A stretch of DNA of 64,000 nucleotides from Letharia columbiana (GCF_014066305.1 NW_023501057.1:620001-684000); one strand, 5' to 3'. Counted from the first letter of the stretch, positions 37,840 to 47,583 are shown. Notes: generated from the sequence alone by a model not told the origin. Numbers and translations are program-made.

Positions 37840-38326
37840 AGAGACGTCGTTATAATCGATAATATCGTTTAATTTAGATACGCTATAAATGCTAACATTA
37901 CTAGCGAGATTAATTAATCTAGAATTTTTATAGATATTATTATAATTAATAATACTATCTAGCTTAAATAGTTCTAAAAATCTCTTTAATATATATTTAA
38001 TTGGCCGAATTAAACTTTTAATAGATATTATTATTATTAATAATATTATCTATCTCGAATAATCTAAAAAACCTATCTTATATATAATTCCTCGAATTTT
38101 TAAATATATACTATTAAATTAATAGCTTATAGTCGCTTTAAAATCTAATTAACTCGAATAAATACTATCTTAGCTTACTAAACGCGAAGTTTACTATATT
38201 TAGTTATTAAACTAGTAGAAAGAATTAAATATAGATAAAGTTTACTTAATAAACTAAATCGTACTAAATCGTACTTATAATACGGACCCGGCGGAAATCG
38301 TGCGGAAAGAAACTTTTCAGATTTAT
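37840..38326. repeat. AT-rich right end of the inner insertion with a direct duplication of about 94 bp
   Basis: Two similar blocks begin TAGATATTATTATAATTAAT (about 37931) and TAGATATTATTATTATTAAT (about 38025), each followed by TACTATCTA/TATTATCTA and an AATCT tail. A short CTAAATCGTACTTA-type repeat precedes the GC-richer terminus (38282-38310). Confidence 0.6.
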
Positions 38327-38333
38327 AGATGAG

Positions 38334-38450
38334 GGCTATTATTCGAGTAGCGAGGAAATCTAAAGAATAGAGTTTTAAGTTTTATCTTAGCGTAGTTCGA
38401 GGAAGAAATTCTTTTAACTAACGTTACTATATCAAAATACTATCGATTCT
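38334..38450 (+). pseudogene. 3' end of the Tc1/mariner transposase, right of the inner insertion
   Basis: Directly after the AGATGAG flank the plus strand reads GYYSSSEEI then RIP stops. This continues the acidic tail FEEDE that ends at 10680. Joining the two sides with one AGATGAG copy keeps the frame, so the tail would read FEEDEGYYSSSEE. Where the original stop lay is uncertain. Confidence 0.65.
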
Positions 38451-38649
38451 CTTAATTTTTTTATTAACTTATAGCGTATATTTAACTTATAATTTTATAC
38501 TATTTAAATAACTTAAACTATATAATAATTAATTGATTTCAAATATATTAAATATTTGAGATTCCCGTAGCTTTTGCGAGGCCGGCGCTAATTATCGATC
38601 ATCGGATCTTATTTTTCAAATTTCGATATATAGCTATTTAGGCCTCTTT

Positions 38650-40480
38650 ATCCTCGTTCTCCTTCTTATCTATCTTCTTATTACTTCTATTTATAGTCTT
38701 ATCTTTTAGTAGAATAGCTTCGGCGAGAGCGTTTAAAGAAGTATATAATTAATAACTAGCTTTCTTTATAGAGGTAATAGTATAAAGTCGTAGTATCTTT
38801 ATAAAGTTCTTTATCTCGTCCCTTAATCGTGTAACTATTTCTCTTAAAATCTTTATCTCTTTCTAATTAGAAGGCGATATACGACGTATTTACTTTAGTA
38901 TATAGAACTCTACTTTAACCTTTTTCAGAGCGTCTATAAAGGTCGCTTCTTTATTAGAATTTCTCTAAATTTGCTAGGTAAAATAAGCCCTTCGTAGTTT
39001 ATCTGTATTATTCTCTATTCGAATTAAACTACTTAACGACTAAGGCGCTTTAAAGAATAATCGATTAGCTATATCTAGATGAGATAATAGCTCGATTAAA
39101 CTGGATAAGCGAGGCTAAATAGATTAAGTCTAAGTATACGCGTACTGCTATGAGAGAAAGATTTAAGACTATTAAAGTATAGGCTAATAGAGCGAATAAT
39201 CTTAATATTACTGCTACTGAAATTGCTACTACTAAAATTACTACTATTAATATAGATTATACTACTATTACTAAAGGTCTTACGTTAGCGAAGATAAGGT
39301 ATCTAATTTATTAAGTAATATATTAATTAGTATAGAGATAGAAGTAGAAGTAGAAGTATTAATAATCGTATAAACTTTCTTCTTAGTCGATTTAACTTCT
39401 TTATTAATAGCTTTTACCTATTTAGCTCGATCCTATTAAGTTCTTAATCGCTTTTATATTTTTATAGGCGAATTTACAGTAGTAATACTAGATTTCTTTT
39501 CTATAGTCTTATTTTATCTAGTAATTTAATCGCTAGCAAGTAGATAATATAAATCTTTAGAACCGTCTAGTTACTAGTAGTAATACGATCTTTTTTAATA
39601 ATCGAGCTTATCGTATAGCTATAGCTTTATAATCTTATAATCTTTAAATCTAAGCTTTCTATCTAATTTCTTTATCTTCTTTATATGCTAAATTTACTTA
39701 GCGATAGTACTACTAGATCGAGGCGCTTTCTTCTTCTTCTTCTTCTTCTTATCGAATTTAGATGATTTAGAATCGTCTAATATAGTATCGAAGTTATCTA
39801 AAGAGGTGTTCTAGTCGATAATTCTACTTTTTTTCTACTTCTCTTTCGTAGTAAAGGTTTCTGATTTAGAGGAGTCTTCTTTAAGATTATAGATATATAT
39901 AATTCTTATAGTAACCCCCTTTCTCTTTTCCTTAACTAGTTATTATCTCGCTAGGTTATCGATATTCTCCTACTCAGTAATATCGCCGCATTGACTATTT
40001 ATAGCCTTGATATTTTCTAAGAACGAGAGTGTGATAATGACGCTCTTGAGGATCATCTTATAGTCTTTCTTTTTCGCCTTCTATTTAACCTCTTGAATAG
40101 CGATTGAATTGAATTCGTGGAAATTGAATCGTTTGAAGATAGTAGAACGGGCCTATACCTCCTTCCCTTTCTATAGGACACTTATACTAATGGAATAGAT
40201 TAATGATTTTATAGAAGGATTGATAGGTTGAACGGTAGGAGGAGGGCTTTATTCGATTTCATTAGGCTCACCGATAAGGAGGGAGGGTCTCTTCGTCGAC
40301 TTAGGTTTTGGGGTAGATTTCTTCGATTTACGCCCCCTTTGATGGCGTCGGCGACGATTGCGGCGGCCTCCTCATCAAATCTGTTAGGGGGCCGCTTATT
40401 CCGTGTACTGGTAGCTATATTTGACGACAGCGAGGTATGGGGAGGGTTGTGGGAATGACAATATGGTGGGCATGTCTATA
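38650..40480 (-). pseudogene. Second gene of the Tc1/mariner element: unidentified coiled-coil-like protein, RIP-decayed
   Basis: From the right terminus inward the minus strand holds a readable but RIP-broken coding region. Near the start are NKRPPNRFDEEAAAIVADAI in one frame and KKSTPKPKSTKRP and GEPNEIE in another, probably separated by an intron or frame break. Further in are FKAPQSLSSLIRIENNTDKL, EATFIDALKKV, EIVTRLRDEIKNF and ASYQLYTSLNALAEAILL, giving a helical, charged, coiled-coil-like C-terminal half that ends near NEDKEAQIAIYRNLKNKI. I do not recognise the family. It converges on the transposase, so the ancestral element seems to have carried two genes. It is less mutated close to the right terminus. 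It may also be a captured host gene. Confidence 0.5.
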
Positions 40481-40554
40481 GTAGGATTTTGGGTGAGGGG
40501 GGTGCTAGCCCCAATGCTAATTTTCTAGTTTCCCAATGATTACGAAAATAGGGG
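40419..40554 (-). repeat. Right terminal inverted repeat of the Tc1/mariner element
   Basis: Inverted copy of 9460-9593, ending ...AATCATTACGAAAATAGGGG just before the TA duplication at 40555-40556. It carries CG where the left copy has a 2-bp gap. Confidence 0.93.
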
Positions 40555-40556
40555 TA

Positions 40557-40796
40557 GTGTGTAGTTGAGCTTGTCTTGCTCCATGTTTTTCTCGAACCAC
40601 CGCCAAGCCCATGCACGAAAATGAAGTCGATGAGAGGCTCGGAGGGAGTATAGAGGAGGCTCAGTCCAAAGGATCCTCTTGGGTCATCCACGCCATCGCT
40701 GGTGGAGGCAGTGGTCATTAACGTACTGGCAGAAGTCAAGTCGGTGTCCTTGTGTCGGAAACTCAAAATCGACGCACTCCAGCTCAACTCTCTCAC
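40557..40796 (-). pseudogene. N-terminal part of the SesB-like lipase-NACHT-WD40 receptor, cut off by the transposon
   Basis: The minus strand encodes RELSWSASILSFRHKDTDLT, then GVDDPRGSFGLSLLY, EPLIDFIFVHGLGGGSRKTW and SKTSSTTHY, at which point the transposon begins. FVHGLGGGS is the oxyanion-hole strand of the alpha/beta-hydrolase whose GHSMGG nucleophile motif lies at 9250-9267. The first in-frame codon here is GTG, not ATG. The frame stays open upstream, so the true start is further upstream or in another exon; a GTAAGT donor sits at about 40813-40818 on this strand. Confidence 0.85.
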
Positions 40797-41378
40797 CGAT
40801 TGGATTTCGAACTTACCGGCAGTCTCATATGCATGTAGAATAGTTATTCTATTGTGATGTTCTATAAAGGATGTAGAAGGATGGAGGAGGACTACCTATT
40901 TATGATGTGAAGCCCACATTAAGGCCATTTACCACTTAACATCTATTGGAACTTATCAGTATAGCTATGCTGGCCTCCTATTGGCTGATTCCAACACCTA
41001 TGCCAATGGGTTCTCACGAAAAGGAAAGCTGTATGAAGGTACGATTAGCGCTTCAAAAACTCCACGACACGCAACCTTCGATCCCATCACACCAATCACC
41101 TTCCACATATAACAGATTCTAGCCCACCAAGTACCTCTGGGAAACGGAGTTTCGCAGATTGTGAAGCGTCCGATCCTCTTCGCGAAAGCTGCGTCAAATT
41201 CTTCAAACAAGTACTCGTATATGCCCGATACCTGATAATGCACGATCTAAAATCCACTTCAGTAATTCGCCCTTTCATAATAGTAATATAGATTGAATAA
41301 AAATCAAATAATAGAACGTAAAATAAGGTTTCTAGAGCTTCAAGAATTATATAAATCGCAGTTATATTGATAACGTTG
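40797..41378. other. Upstream region of the receptor gene
   Basis: Ordinary composition, presumably 5' exon, leader and promoter of the receptor. An 81-codon minus-strand frame at 40998-41243 has no recognisable domain; I do not claim it as a gene. The last 100 bp are AT-rich. Confidence 0.4.
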
Positions 41379-41388
41379 AATATTAGTA

Positions 41389-41918
41389 GGGTAAATTACA
41401 AATTCATACCTTAAAACCTTAGATCCTTATATATTCATACCCCTAATTACATTTTCATACCCCTTCACCAAATCTTGGGGTATGAAAATGTAATTTACCA
41501 TTCTTTGGGGTATGAATTTGTAATTTATCAAACTAGGTCTTTGAGTGCCCGGCGTTTAACGCCCCTAAAGAAGCCCCGGGAGCCTTAAAAACCCCCTAGA
41601 AAATTGAACCCTAAATTTATCGCGGATTGGGGTGAGTTAGAGATTTACAATAGTAAGAGCTCGCCTTAGCCTCGGAGCGAGGTTTCGACAAGTTACACGG
41701 CGAACCCTAGAGGTCTTCAGTTCGGGGCTCCCGGGGCCGGTCCGGGCTAATTCCGCAGCCCCCGAAGACCTAACCTCAGCGCACTATGGTAAATTACATT
41801 TTCATACCCCAAGGAATGGCGAATTACCGATTCATACCCCATTGGGGTATGAAAATGTAATTAGGGGTATGAATTTGTAAGGATCCAAGGTTTTGGGGTA
41901 TGAATTTGTAATTTGCCC
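41389..41918. mobile_element. MULE-type miniature inverted-repeat element, 530 bp
   Basis: The ends are inverted copies: left GGGTAAATTACAAATTCATA and right, reverse-complemented, GGGCAAATTACAAATTCATA, matching over at least 75 bp. The flanks are AATATTAGTA (41379-41388) and AATATTAGTG (41919-41928), a 9-10 bp target duplication typical of Mutator-like elements. Both arms are built from the motif GGGGTATGAA(A/T)(A/T)TGTAATT repeated in both orientations, so each arm can itself fold. The GC-rich middle (41540-41780) has no coding region. Confidence 0.85.
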
Positions 41919-42262
41919 AATATTAGTGTAATAAAATTTATCTGAATTCTGTAAGCCCTACGCCGCGGTAAGCCCGGGGTGAGTTTAAGACCGTGCATTA
42001 CCAGGTATCGGGCACTTCCGGGTATATACGATATCAAATTTGAGCGGCGTCATACACATTGGTCGGGTGCCGGCGCGCATCGAATATCACGTCCTCCAGG
42101 AGGCTAGCAGACAGGCTATCTATCACTAGTAGCACATCCTATAAAATCCGAAAATATCTATCTATCCGTCGACTCGTCCATTTGTCTCAATCTTCGAGAT
42201 TTCAATCTTTCCATTTTGAAAAAGTAGAGGTCCAAAACCTCTTGACAACTGTGGTATCAACG

Positions 42263-42811
42263 ATGGCTTCCGAACCGCCCCATCTGACCATCTCAGCCGG
42301 CGATCACAAAGCATATATGGAATACGCCCTGGAGCGAGCCCGCCTCTCACCGCCCGCATCCACCAAATTCTGCGTAGGGGCCGTCCTCGTCGACGCCGAC
42401 GAGAACGTCATCCTCTCCACAGGCTACTCTTTAGAACTACCGCGGGACTCCCTGGGCGATCCCGGCAGCACGCACGCGGAGCAGTGCTGCTTCATCAAGG
42501 TGGCCCAAAAGCATAACCTCCCCGAGGAGCGTATTGGGGAAGTGCTGCCGAAGAACACCGTCCTGTATACGACCATGGAGCCGTGCAATAAGCGGTTGCG
42601 TGGGAATCGGACATGTGTGGAGAGGATCTTGCGGCTCAATGGCGCGATAAAAGTGGTTTATGTGGGCATCAGGGAGCCAGAAGTGTTTGTCGGGGAGAAT
42701 GTGGGGATGCAGAAGTTGAAGGATGCGGGAGTCATTGTGGAGGTCGTAGAGGGGATGCAAGATCGGATATTGCAAGTCTCTACCGCTGGACATGAGGTTG
42801 AGAAGAGTTGA
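42263..42811 (+). CDS. Cytidine/deoxycytidylate deaminase-fold protein
   Basis: 182 residues from the ATG at 42263 (MASEPPHLTISAGDHKAYME). The zinc-deaminase signature is complete: THAEQC (His ligand plus catalytic Glu) near residue 74 and PCNKRLRGNRTC with the two Cys ligands near residues 113-123. It resembles the fungal dCMP/DRAP-type deaminases, which act on free nucleotides or riboflavin precursors; the exact substrate is not clear. There are no introns. The frame is open 68 codons further up to 42059, and that extension is rich in Arg and Ser with little acid, so a mitochondrial leader is possible. I prefer 42263 because the conserved domain begins right there. Confidence 0.85.
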   Translation: MASEPPHLTISAGDHKAYMEYALERARLSPPASTKFCVGAVLVDADENVILSTGYSLELPRDSLGDPGSTHAEQCCFIKVAQKHNLPEERIGEVLPKNTVLYTTMEPCNKRLRGNRTCVERILRLNGAIKVVYVGIREPEVFVGENVGMQKLKDAGVIVEVVEGMQDRILQVSTAGHEVEKS

Positions 42812-42978
42812 TGGCTGCACTAAAGTCGGCAGTGCTTTTGCGCAATGCTCTCGGTAAAACCTTGGGCAATTTTTTAAAGAGGACGGAGCTGGACTTCGGG
42901 ACGTTATACGGTGGGGTCTTTACATAATCCAAGAAGACCTCCTTGCAACGAGCTTCTCCCTGGAGCTATCCATATCTC

Positions 42979-44171
42979 TTATGCAAGCATTCTATAAATT
43001 TTTGTCAGCAACAGCGTTCCTTGCAGGGCCACAAAACTTCGTACTGTTCTCTGAGCGCCTGATTTTGGGTGAAGAGGGCAGATACGTGCGTATTGAATCT
43101 TCTGTTCCAGGTAAGGCTCGGGAAAAGGTCCAAGATAGGCGTAGAAATGGCATCCTCACAGCTTGTAGAGATCCAAACGTCCGTCGTAGTCCTCTTCAGG
43201 CGGAGATATTTGATTGTAAGAATGGTATGCTGCCAGGTATTCGGCGCCGAACCTATTGCAAACGGGCCGCCACTGGCCAAACTCATCTTCATCAAGCGGC
43301 TGCATGTGAGCTTAATGATTTCTGTTGCGTCAATCAGTCTACGTCAGCACTTACATTCGTTATGAGCGTAGTAATTGCATGCATCGAAGATGAGAGATTC
43401 CCCCGTCCCCACGTCGATCCCCGAATCCGTGTACCAAAGATCGCCGTGCACGAGCGAGGGTTTCAAAGACCGGCCGTCGCTCTCAAGTGGTCGCAGAAGA
43501 CGCGATATGACCTTATCGAAGAGCGCTGGAACTAGCGTATCAAATTCGGGATCCGGTCCCTTGGCTTCGAGTTCGAGATTGAGAGCCCGCCTCATGCTCT
43601 TCGCAAAGTAAGTCTCCCAGCTTGCTTCCCACTCATTGTCCTGGGGCAAATTGCCGGTATATGTTGTCACATCGAAGCCGGATTTGTCTTGCGGGGACTT
43701 GCTGTTCTAGTGGAGCGCTGCCAGCCGGGCGGTGAATCTGTGCGGGTCTGGCATTTCGTCGATCATCTCTCGGAACTCGCACAGGAAGAAGTGCGTGTCC
43801 GGTACGGTTTCGTACGTTCCCCAGGCTATCGGCTTCGGCGTGAAGTCAGGCAAGAGTGCGTGGGTTGCGGACATCGACTCGAACTCCCCATGCAATCATG
43901 TTCTTGCCACGCTCTTTCGATATGACCTTAATAAAAAATGATTGTGGTGTCCCGTCGGCCAGATCGACGTCAATACCGCCAGTATCAGCCCAGAAACTGA
44001 CGCCATGGCTTTCAGTATATACCACTCGACAGCCTTCTGGTAGTTCTGGATATTGTTTAGCAATGAGTATATGAATTTTGGCGAGTGTGACATCTCACCT
44101 GCGGCGACGCTTGGATCAATCTTGATATTTCCTCCACCAAACTCCAAACCTCCAGCACCGTTATAGTTCAT
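42979..44171 (-). pseudogene. Fructosamine/ketosamine-3-kinase-like phosphotransferase, broken
   Basis: Belongs to the protein-kinase-like fructosamine kinase family, which phosphorylates sugar-amine adducts. I read exons at 44171-44099, 44045-43355, 43286-43160, 43101-43045 and 42991-42979, all with GT-AG introns; two have clear branch sites (GCTAAAC, GCTGAC). The start MNYNGAGGLEF leads to ESHGVSFWADTGGIDVDLAD, FFIKVISKERGKNM, HGEFESM, PDFTPKPIAWGTY, the catalytic-loop motif LVHGDLWYTDSGID with IFDACNYYAHNE, and RFNTHVSALF. Two lesions: one extra base near 43891 between KNMI and HGEFES, and an in-frame TAG at 43707-43709 after ARLAALH where related proteins continue. Everything else is well preserved, so loss is recent or the lesions are strain-specific. 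A longer frame upstream to 44480 is open but not convincing. Confidence 0.8.
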
Positions 44172-45247
44172 TGATATGTAACGATTTATAGTGTTGACAA
44201 GATCTGAAGGCTCAGTCAGCCAATGTCGGTGACCTCTTATCGCAACGGGTTTTCCGTTGGTGGTATGATAAAAAGACCGCTTAACCCTCTTCTGTCTGAC
44301 TAATGCAGTTGGAGAAGGCGGAGCTTGACCCTCATCCATAGGAGACTGGTCCGAAAGCTTTCCTTTATCTTTATATGGATGCGCTATGCATATATCTTTA
44401 GGTTCCCTGTTTGATGAAAGGATAAACTCTGCGCCGTACCATGAGTTGTTGTTCGCTCCCCGAAAAGAGTCTAAAAGCACTAGTCAAGAAATCAACCAAG
44501 CGCTTTTTAGGTGCATCGAAACGGATACGATGACCAAGGTATTTTATTTTTTATTTTTTAATCCTTCGACGGCAGTGTAGGAGAAATAGGCCTATTTGAG
44601 CTGAAGATAGTGTTGTAATTGGGGGCTTGTATTGGCTTTAGGATTGCGGAGTTTTGGATTTTGGATTTTGTTGGAGTGAGGCTGTTCTTCGTCGAGGCTG
44701 TGCAGGGGTCGCTTACATTTTGTCTAAAATCTGCGCAACAGGAATGGGTAGCTATCATTTCTAAGAGCGTGTCGATAATTGAATAACGGATTACTTGAAG
44801 ATCAGCTCTTTCCACCAAGATCTTCTGTTGATGTCAAGTCAAATAGGCACTACGTACCTGCAAGGGTAAGCCTAGTACAGTTGAAGTCTAAGCCACACAG
44901 GCCAATGATCTCAAAGCTATGTTTCAAAGTCCGAATGGTGTTGTATATACCAAAATATGGGCAACAGAGGATCCGTTGGGGTTTGAAGCGATGTTTCGAC
45001 CGTTGTTTGGAGATCCTGCAAAGCGGCAAATTTGGCAATGGCACTAACGAGGACGGTCGACTTGCAAGTATATAAGCGGGCTTGAAACCCTTTGTCAAAG
45101 CATTCTGAACTTCAGAGCATCATCGAATTCACAATACCTTGACTTTAAAGCATCTTCAACGTCAACAGGTTTCCAGCTTCAAAGACCAAATAAATTTATC
45201 TCTATCCCATTCTATACTCAAGATCCTGAGACCAGCAACCCGATATC
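44172..45247. other. Intergenic region
   Basis: About 1.1 kb between the divergent kinase pseudogene and the secreted-protein gene. Short frames on both strands have no recognisable content. I see no repeat or RNA gene. Confidence 0.4.
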
Positions 45248-46185
45248 ATGCATTGGACACTCCTACTTGCAAGCCCCTTTTTTCTCGGCACCTTGGCCAT
45301 GCCTCAAGATCCATCAATCAAATATCACCTAGAGGCGAGGGTCCCTGAAGAGGATGGTGCCGCTGGTAGTGAGATTGGTAATGATAGTGGGGGTGGAAGG
45401 CCTCCTGGTCAAGAACACGGTGATGGCATGACTCCACAGATCCCTCCCGCCCAATACCAAACAGTAGAAAAGTGAGTTCATAATACCTGGTCATCCCTCC
45501 TCATCTCCATACCGCGCCACCCCGAGCACGTGCACTCTTTCCCAACACCACACCAAATAACCTATGAGTAATTCTACTGATCACCTTCACATCCAGCTAC
45601 GGCTGCCATTCCTTGACCGAGTATGCTTGGATGCCGGAGGAAATAGATGGCGTGGTAAAGTCGCCCGGCTGCGCGAAAACCGGCAAGATGCTTAATGATT
45701 GGCCAATGCCCAACCCTGACGGCAAATGGTACGACGAGTGGGCGACAGATTTCGACGATAGCTCAGACTGCAATCTCTATCTTGCCTGGGCACAAGGTGA
45801 CAATTACTGGATCGCCTTTGCGCGTGACGCATCAAACCACCCCATGGGCGGGATTGCCCCACAAAACCGCAGTGCGCTCAACCCGCCCGGAGTCTTCAGT
45901 CTCGGAACAGGCGGATGGACAATGACAGTAACGGAGGCGACAAGCGACTTTTCAGTGATATCTCCACCTGACAATTCGGGCTTGAGCTTTGTCTGGGCAC
46001 ATTCAGGCGGGGGAGATGGTGAAGTCGCATGGGCGAGCAATTATGCTTTTGATGACTCGAACGATGGGAATCAGGGTGGGTGTGAGTATTCCGTGGATCC
46101 AACTAAGCCGCAGAAAAGCCAGGGTGGTATGGTGGGTATGAGGTACTGGCAGTGCCCGTTTCTGTGTAGGGTTGCACATAAGTAG
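45248..46185 (+). CDS. Small secreted protein of unknown function
   Basis: Exons 45248-45471 and 45597-46185 are joined by a 125-bp GT-AG intron (GTGAGT...CATCCAG), giving about 270 residues. The N-terminus MHWTLLLASPFFLGTLAMP is a good signal peptide. It is followed by a low-complexity acidic/Gly/Pro linker (residues 30-70) and a compact domain rich in Trp, Asp and Gly (YGCHSLTEYAWMPEE, WATDFDDSSDCNLYLAW, GGWTMTVTEATSDFSV, MRYWQCPFLC), with about seven Cys. There are no membrane spans. I do not recognise the family. Secretion and size would fit an effector or cell-wall-associated protein, but the sequence gives no direct evidence. Confidence 0.7.
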
Positions 46186-47090
46186 AGGCTATGATTGAGC
46201 TTTTTACATGGTATGAAAAGCTGAGGATGCAGGCAAGAGTGGTGGGGGAGACATGGTGTGCGGGGCCTTGGTACTGGAGTAGGGAGGTTTAGCAGTTTTT
46301 ACACAAAGAATTCTCTTACACAATACCAGTTGCCCTACCCGTCCCCCGCTCGCTAACCTAAATATGTGCTGGCTCGTAATTACCTTATACCCGACCCGCT
46401 GTACGACGCTAGCTGCGCCACCATTTAGGTGGTTTGCCAGCAATTCGATGCAATAACGACATATGTTCATCATTCGCCGACATTAAAGCATTTTGGCACA
46501 GTAACCGACTCCTGGTTCGATGACAGTCTGGTTTTGGCAAGAACTGATGTATTTCCGGATGATTATTAAGTGGACCAAGACCGACAAAGAAACATCATTG
46601 TACGAAGCTCTTTGCCTCTGCCCACATTGAGACTTTGCAAGAGTTGGGCAAAGGTCAGATTGGCTCTTTAGGGACTCACAAGATCAGCCGAGATAGGACA
46701 TACCCTTAATTCAAAGCTGTGCGCTTATCCGAAAATACCTTTCCTTCTGGCCGCACTAGCGATGGGGTGCCCCAGAATGCTGGTCAAGATGCGTCTCTGA
46801 TGCAAAACTTGGCAACCACGTAAAGAACATACTCACCGCACCCCACAGTCCATGATATCACCAAAATAACCGCCTCTCAACCCTTGCCTGGTACACCATT
46901 CGCGAACGATGTGCCGCAAGCGGCTCCCAACGGCTTTTGACTTTCTCAAGTAGGAAACGAGCCAGCTTCTTCAACGTTTCTGACCAATGGAGCTGTGACG
47001 CTGTCCAATTTTGTGCCATCCAACATCCCGTCATTAATGCATTCACCTGTTGGCGCTTAAAAATTCCGCGGATGTGAATGGCCACAGCCA
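46186..47090. other. Intergenic / degraded region
   Basis: No confident gene. A minus-strand frame at 46858-47091 (77 codons, with HIRGIFKRQQVNALMTGCWM) is protein-like in composition but I cannot identify it; it may be another cluster-gene fragment. Confidence 0.35.
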
Positions 47091-47094
47091 TGCG

Positions 47095-47583
47095 GATTTG
47101 GTCCCCGTGATATTGAGAAACATAATCTCCGAACTTTGGTTTCGACTAACAGGCAAATATTTCAGCTGGTGGAATATCACGAGGAATACTTACTCTGGTA
47201 TCATGGTTGTGTCCATGGCCCAACGTTCCGGATGGAATTGAACAAAGCCTCACAAGTAACGGATGGTGTCCAATTGAAGAGTCTCGACCTTCGGTGGTCT
47301 GCTCTTCTCTTTTCTATCATGGCAGCAAGTCTCAATTGCGCAAGCCACTCTGTGGCGCATTCCTGGGTTTTTCTGAAGGCCCAGAAATGCCATTTAAGCA
47401 AGCAGTGGTACGAAGCCTCTATTTCGTGCTTGCACCTGGGAGACTATACGTCAAAACTCAATGTATACTCCATTCAGGCAATTCAGGCGTTGAGTATGTC
47501 AGCTCATACAATTGGTTTTTCGAATACACAGTTCGTTATCTTCGATGCAGCCCTCAGAATTGTTCAGAATCTAGGTTTGCAAC
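47095..47583 (+). pseudogene. Fungal-specific transcription-factor domain fragment (Zn2Cys6 family middle homology region)
   Basis: The plus strand reads PRDIEKHNLRTLVSTNRQIF, EYLLWYHGCVHGPTF, LDLRWSALLFSIMAASL, WYEASISCLHLGDYTSKLNV, YSIQAIQALSMSAHTIGFSN and FDAALRIVQNLGLQRL. This is the classic pattern of the fungal_trans domain (W-ALLFSI-AAS, WY--TI-CL---DY, YS-QAI--L, AA-RIAQ-LGL-RL). The Zn2Cys6 DNA-binding part and the C-terminal half are missing. Homology stops exactly at QRL, where the antisense of a flavin monooxygenase begins. It was probably the pathway regulator of the decayed polyketide cluster. Confidence 0.75.

Larger units (their letters stand above)
10681..38326. mobile_element. 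27.6-kb insertion inside the transposase gene, class unresolved
   Basis: The segment is flanked by AGATGAG on both sides (10674-10680 and 38327-38333); an eighth flanking base differs. Its ends carry an imperfect inverted match: left CATTTGCAAATCTGAAAAGT and right, reverse-complemented, CATCTATAAATCTGAAAAGT (the outer bases of the latter overlap the flank). The differences are transitions as RIP makes. The match may extend a further 10-12 bp after a 3-bp gap. Deleting the segment restores the transposase frame. It contains a gypsy element, a tandem 2.8-kb duplication and a long decayed plus-strand gene. A 7-8 bp duplication suits a hAT-like or other cut-and-paste element, but the size suggests a composite or giant element. 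No transposase or tyrosine recombinase of its own could be identified. Confidence 0.6.
9460..40554. mobile_element. Tc1/mariner-type element, swollen to 31 kb by nested insertions, inside the receptor gene
   Basis: The element lies between duplicated TA dinucleotides (9458-9459 and 40555-40556). Its ends are inverted repeats of about 135 bp. It interrupts the receptor after ...ACACACTA; removing it with one TA gives codons for S-T-T-H-Y-W-P-Q-E-W, the continuous hydrolase domain, so the insertion boundary is exact. Its own transposase can still be read on the plus strand from the left end, and a second gene on the minus strand from the right end. Without the inner insertion (10681-38326 plus one 7-bp flank) it would be about 3.4 kb. 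Nearly the whole interior is TA-rich from RIP, while the terminal repeats are hardly mutated. Confidence 0.9.

Noticed and set aside
10681..38326. Calling the inner insertion a Starship
   Set aside because: I looked for a DUF3435-type captain reading inward from either end and could not recognise one; size alone is not enough.
42059..42262. Longer start for the deaminase gene at 42059
   Set aside because: The extension could be a mitochondrial leader, but it could equally be an open leader sequence; the conserved protein starts at 42263.
43896..44480. A 194-codon minus-strand frame overlapping the kinase pseudogene
   Set aside because: Its 3' half is the kinase exon plus intron read through in the wrong frame; only the part at 44171-44099 fits the family.
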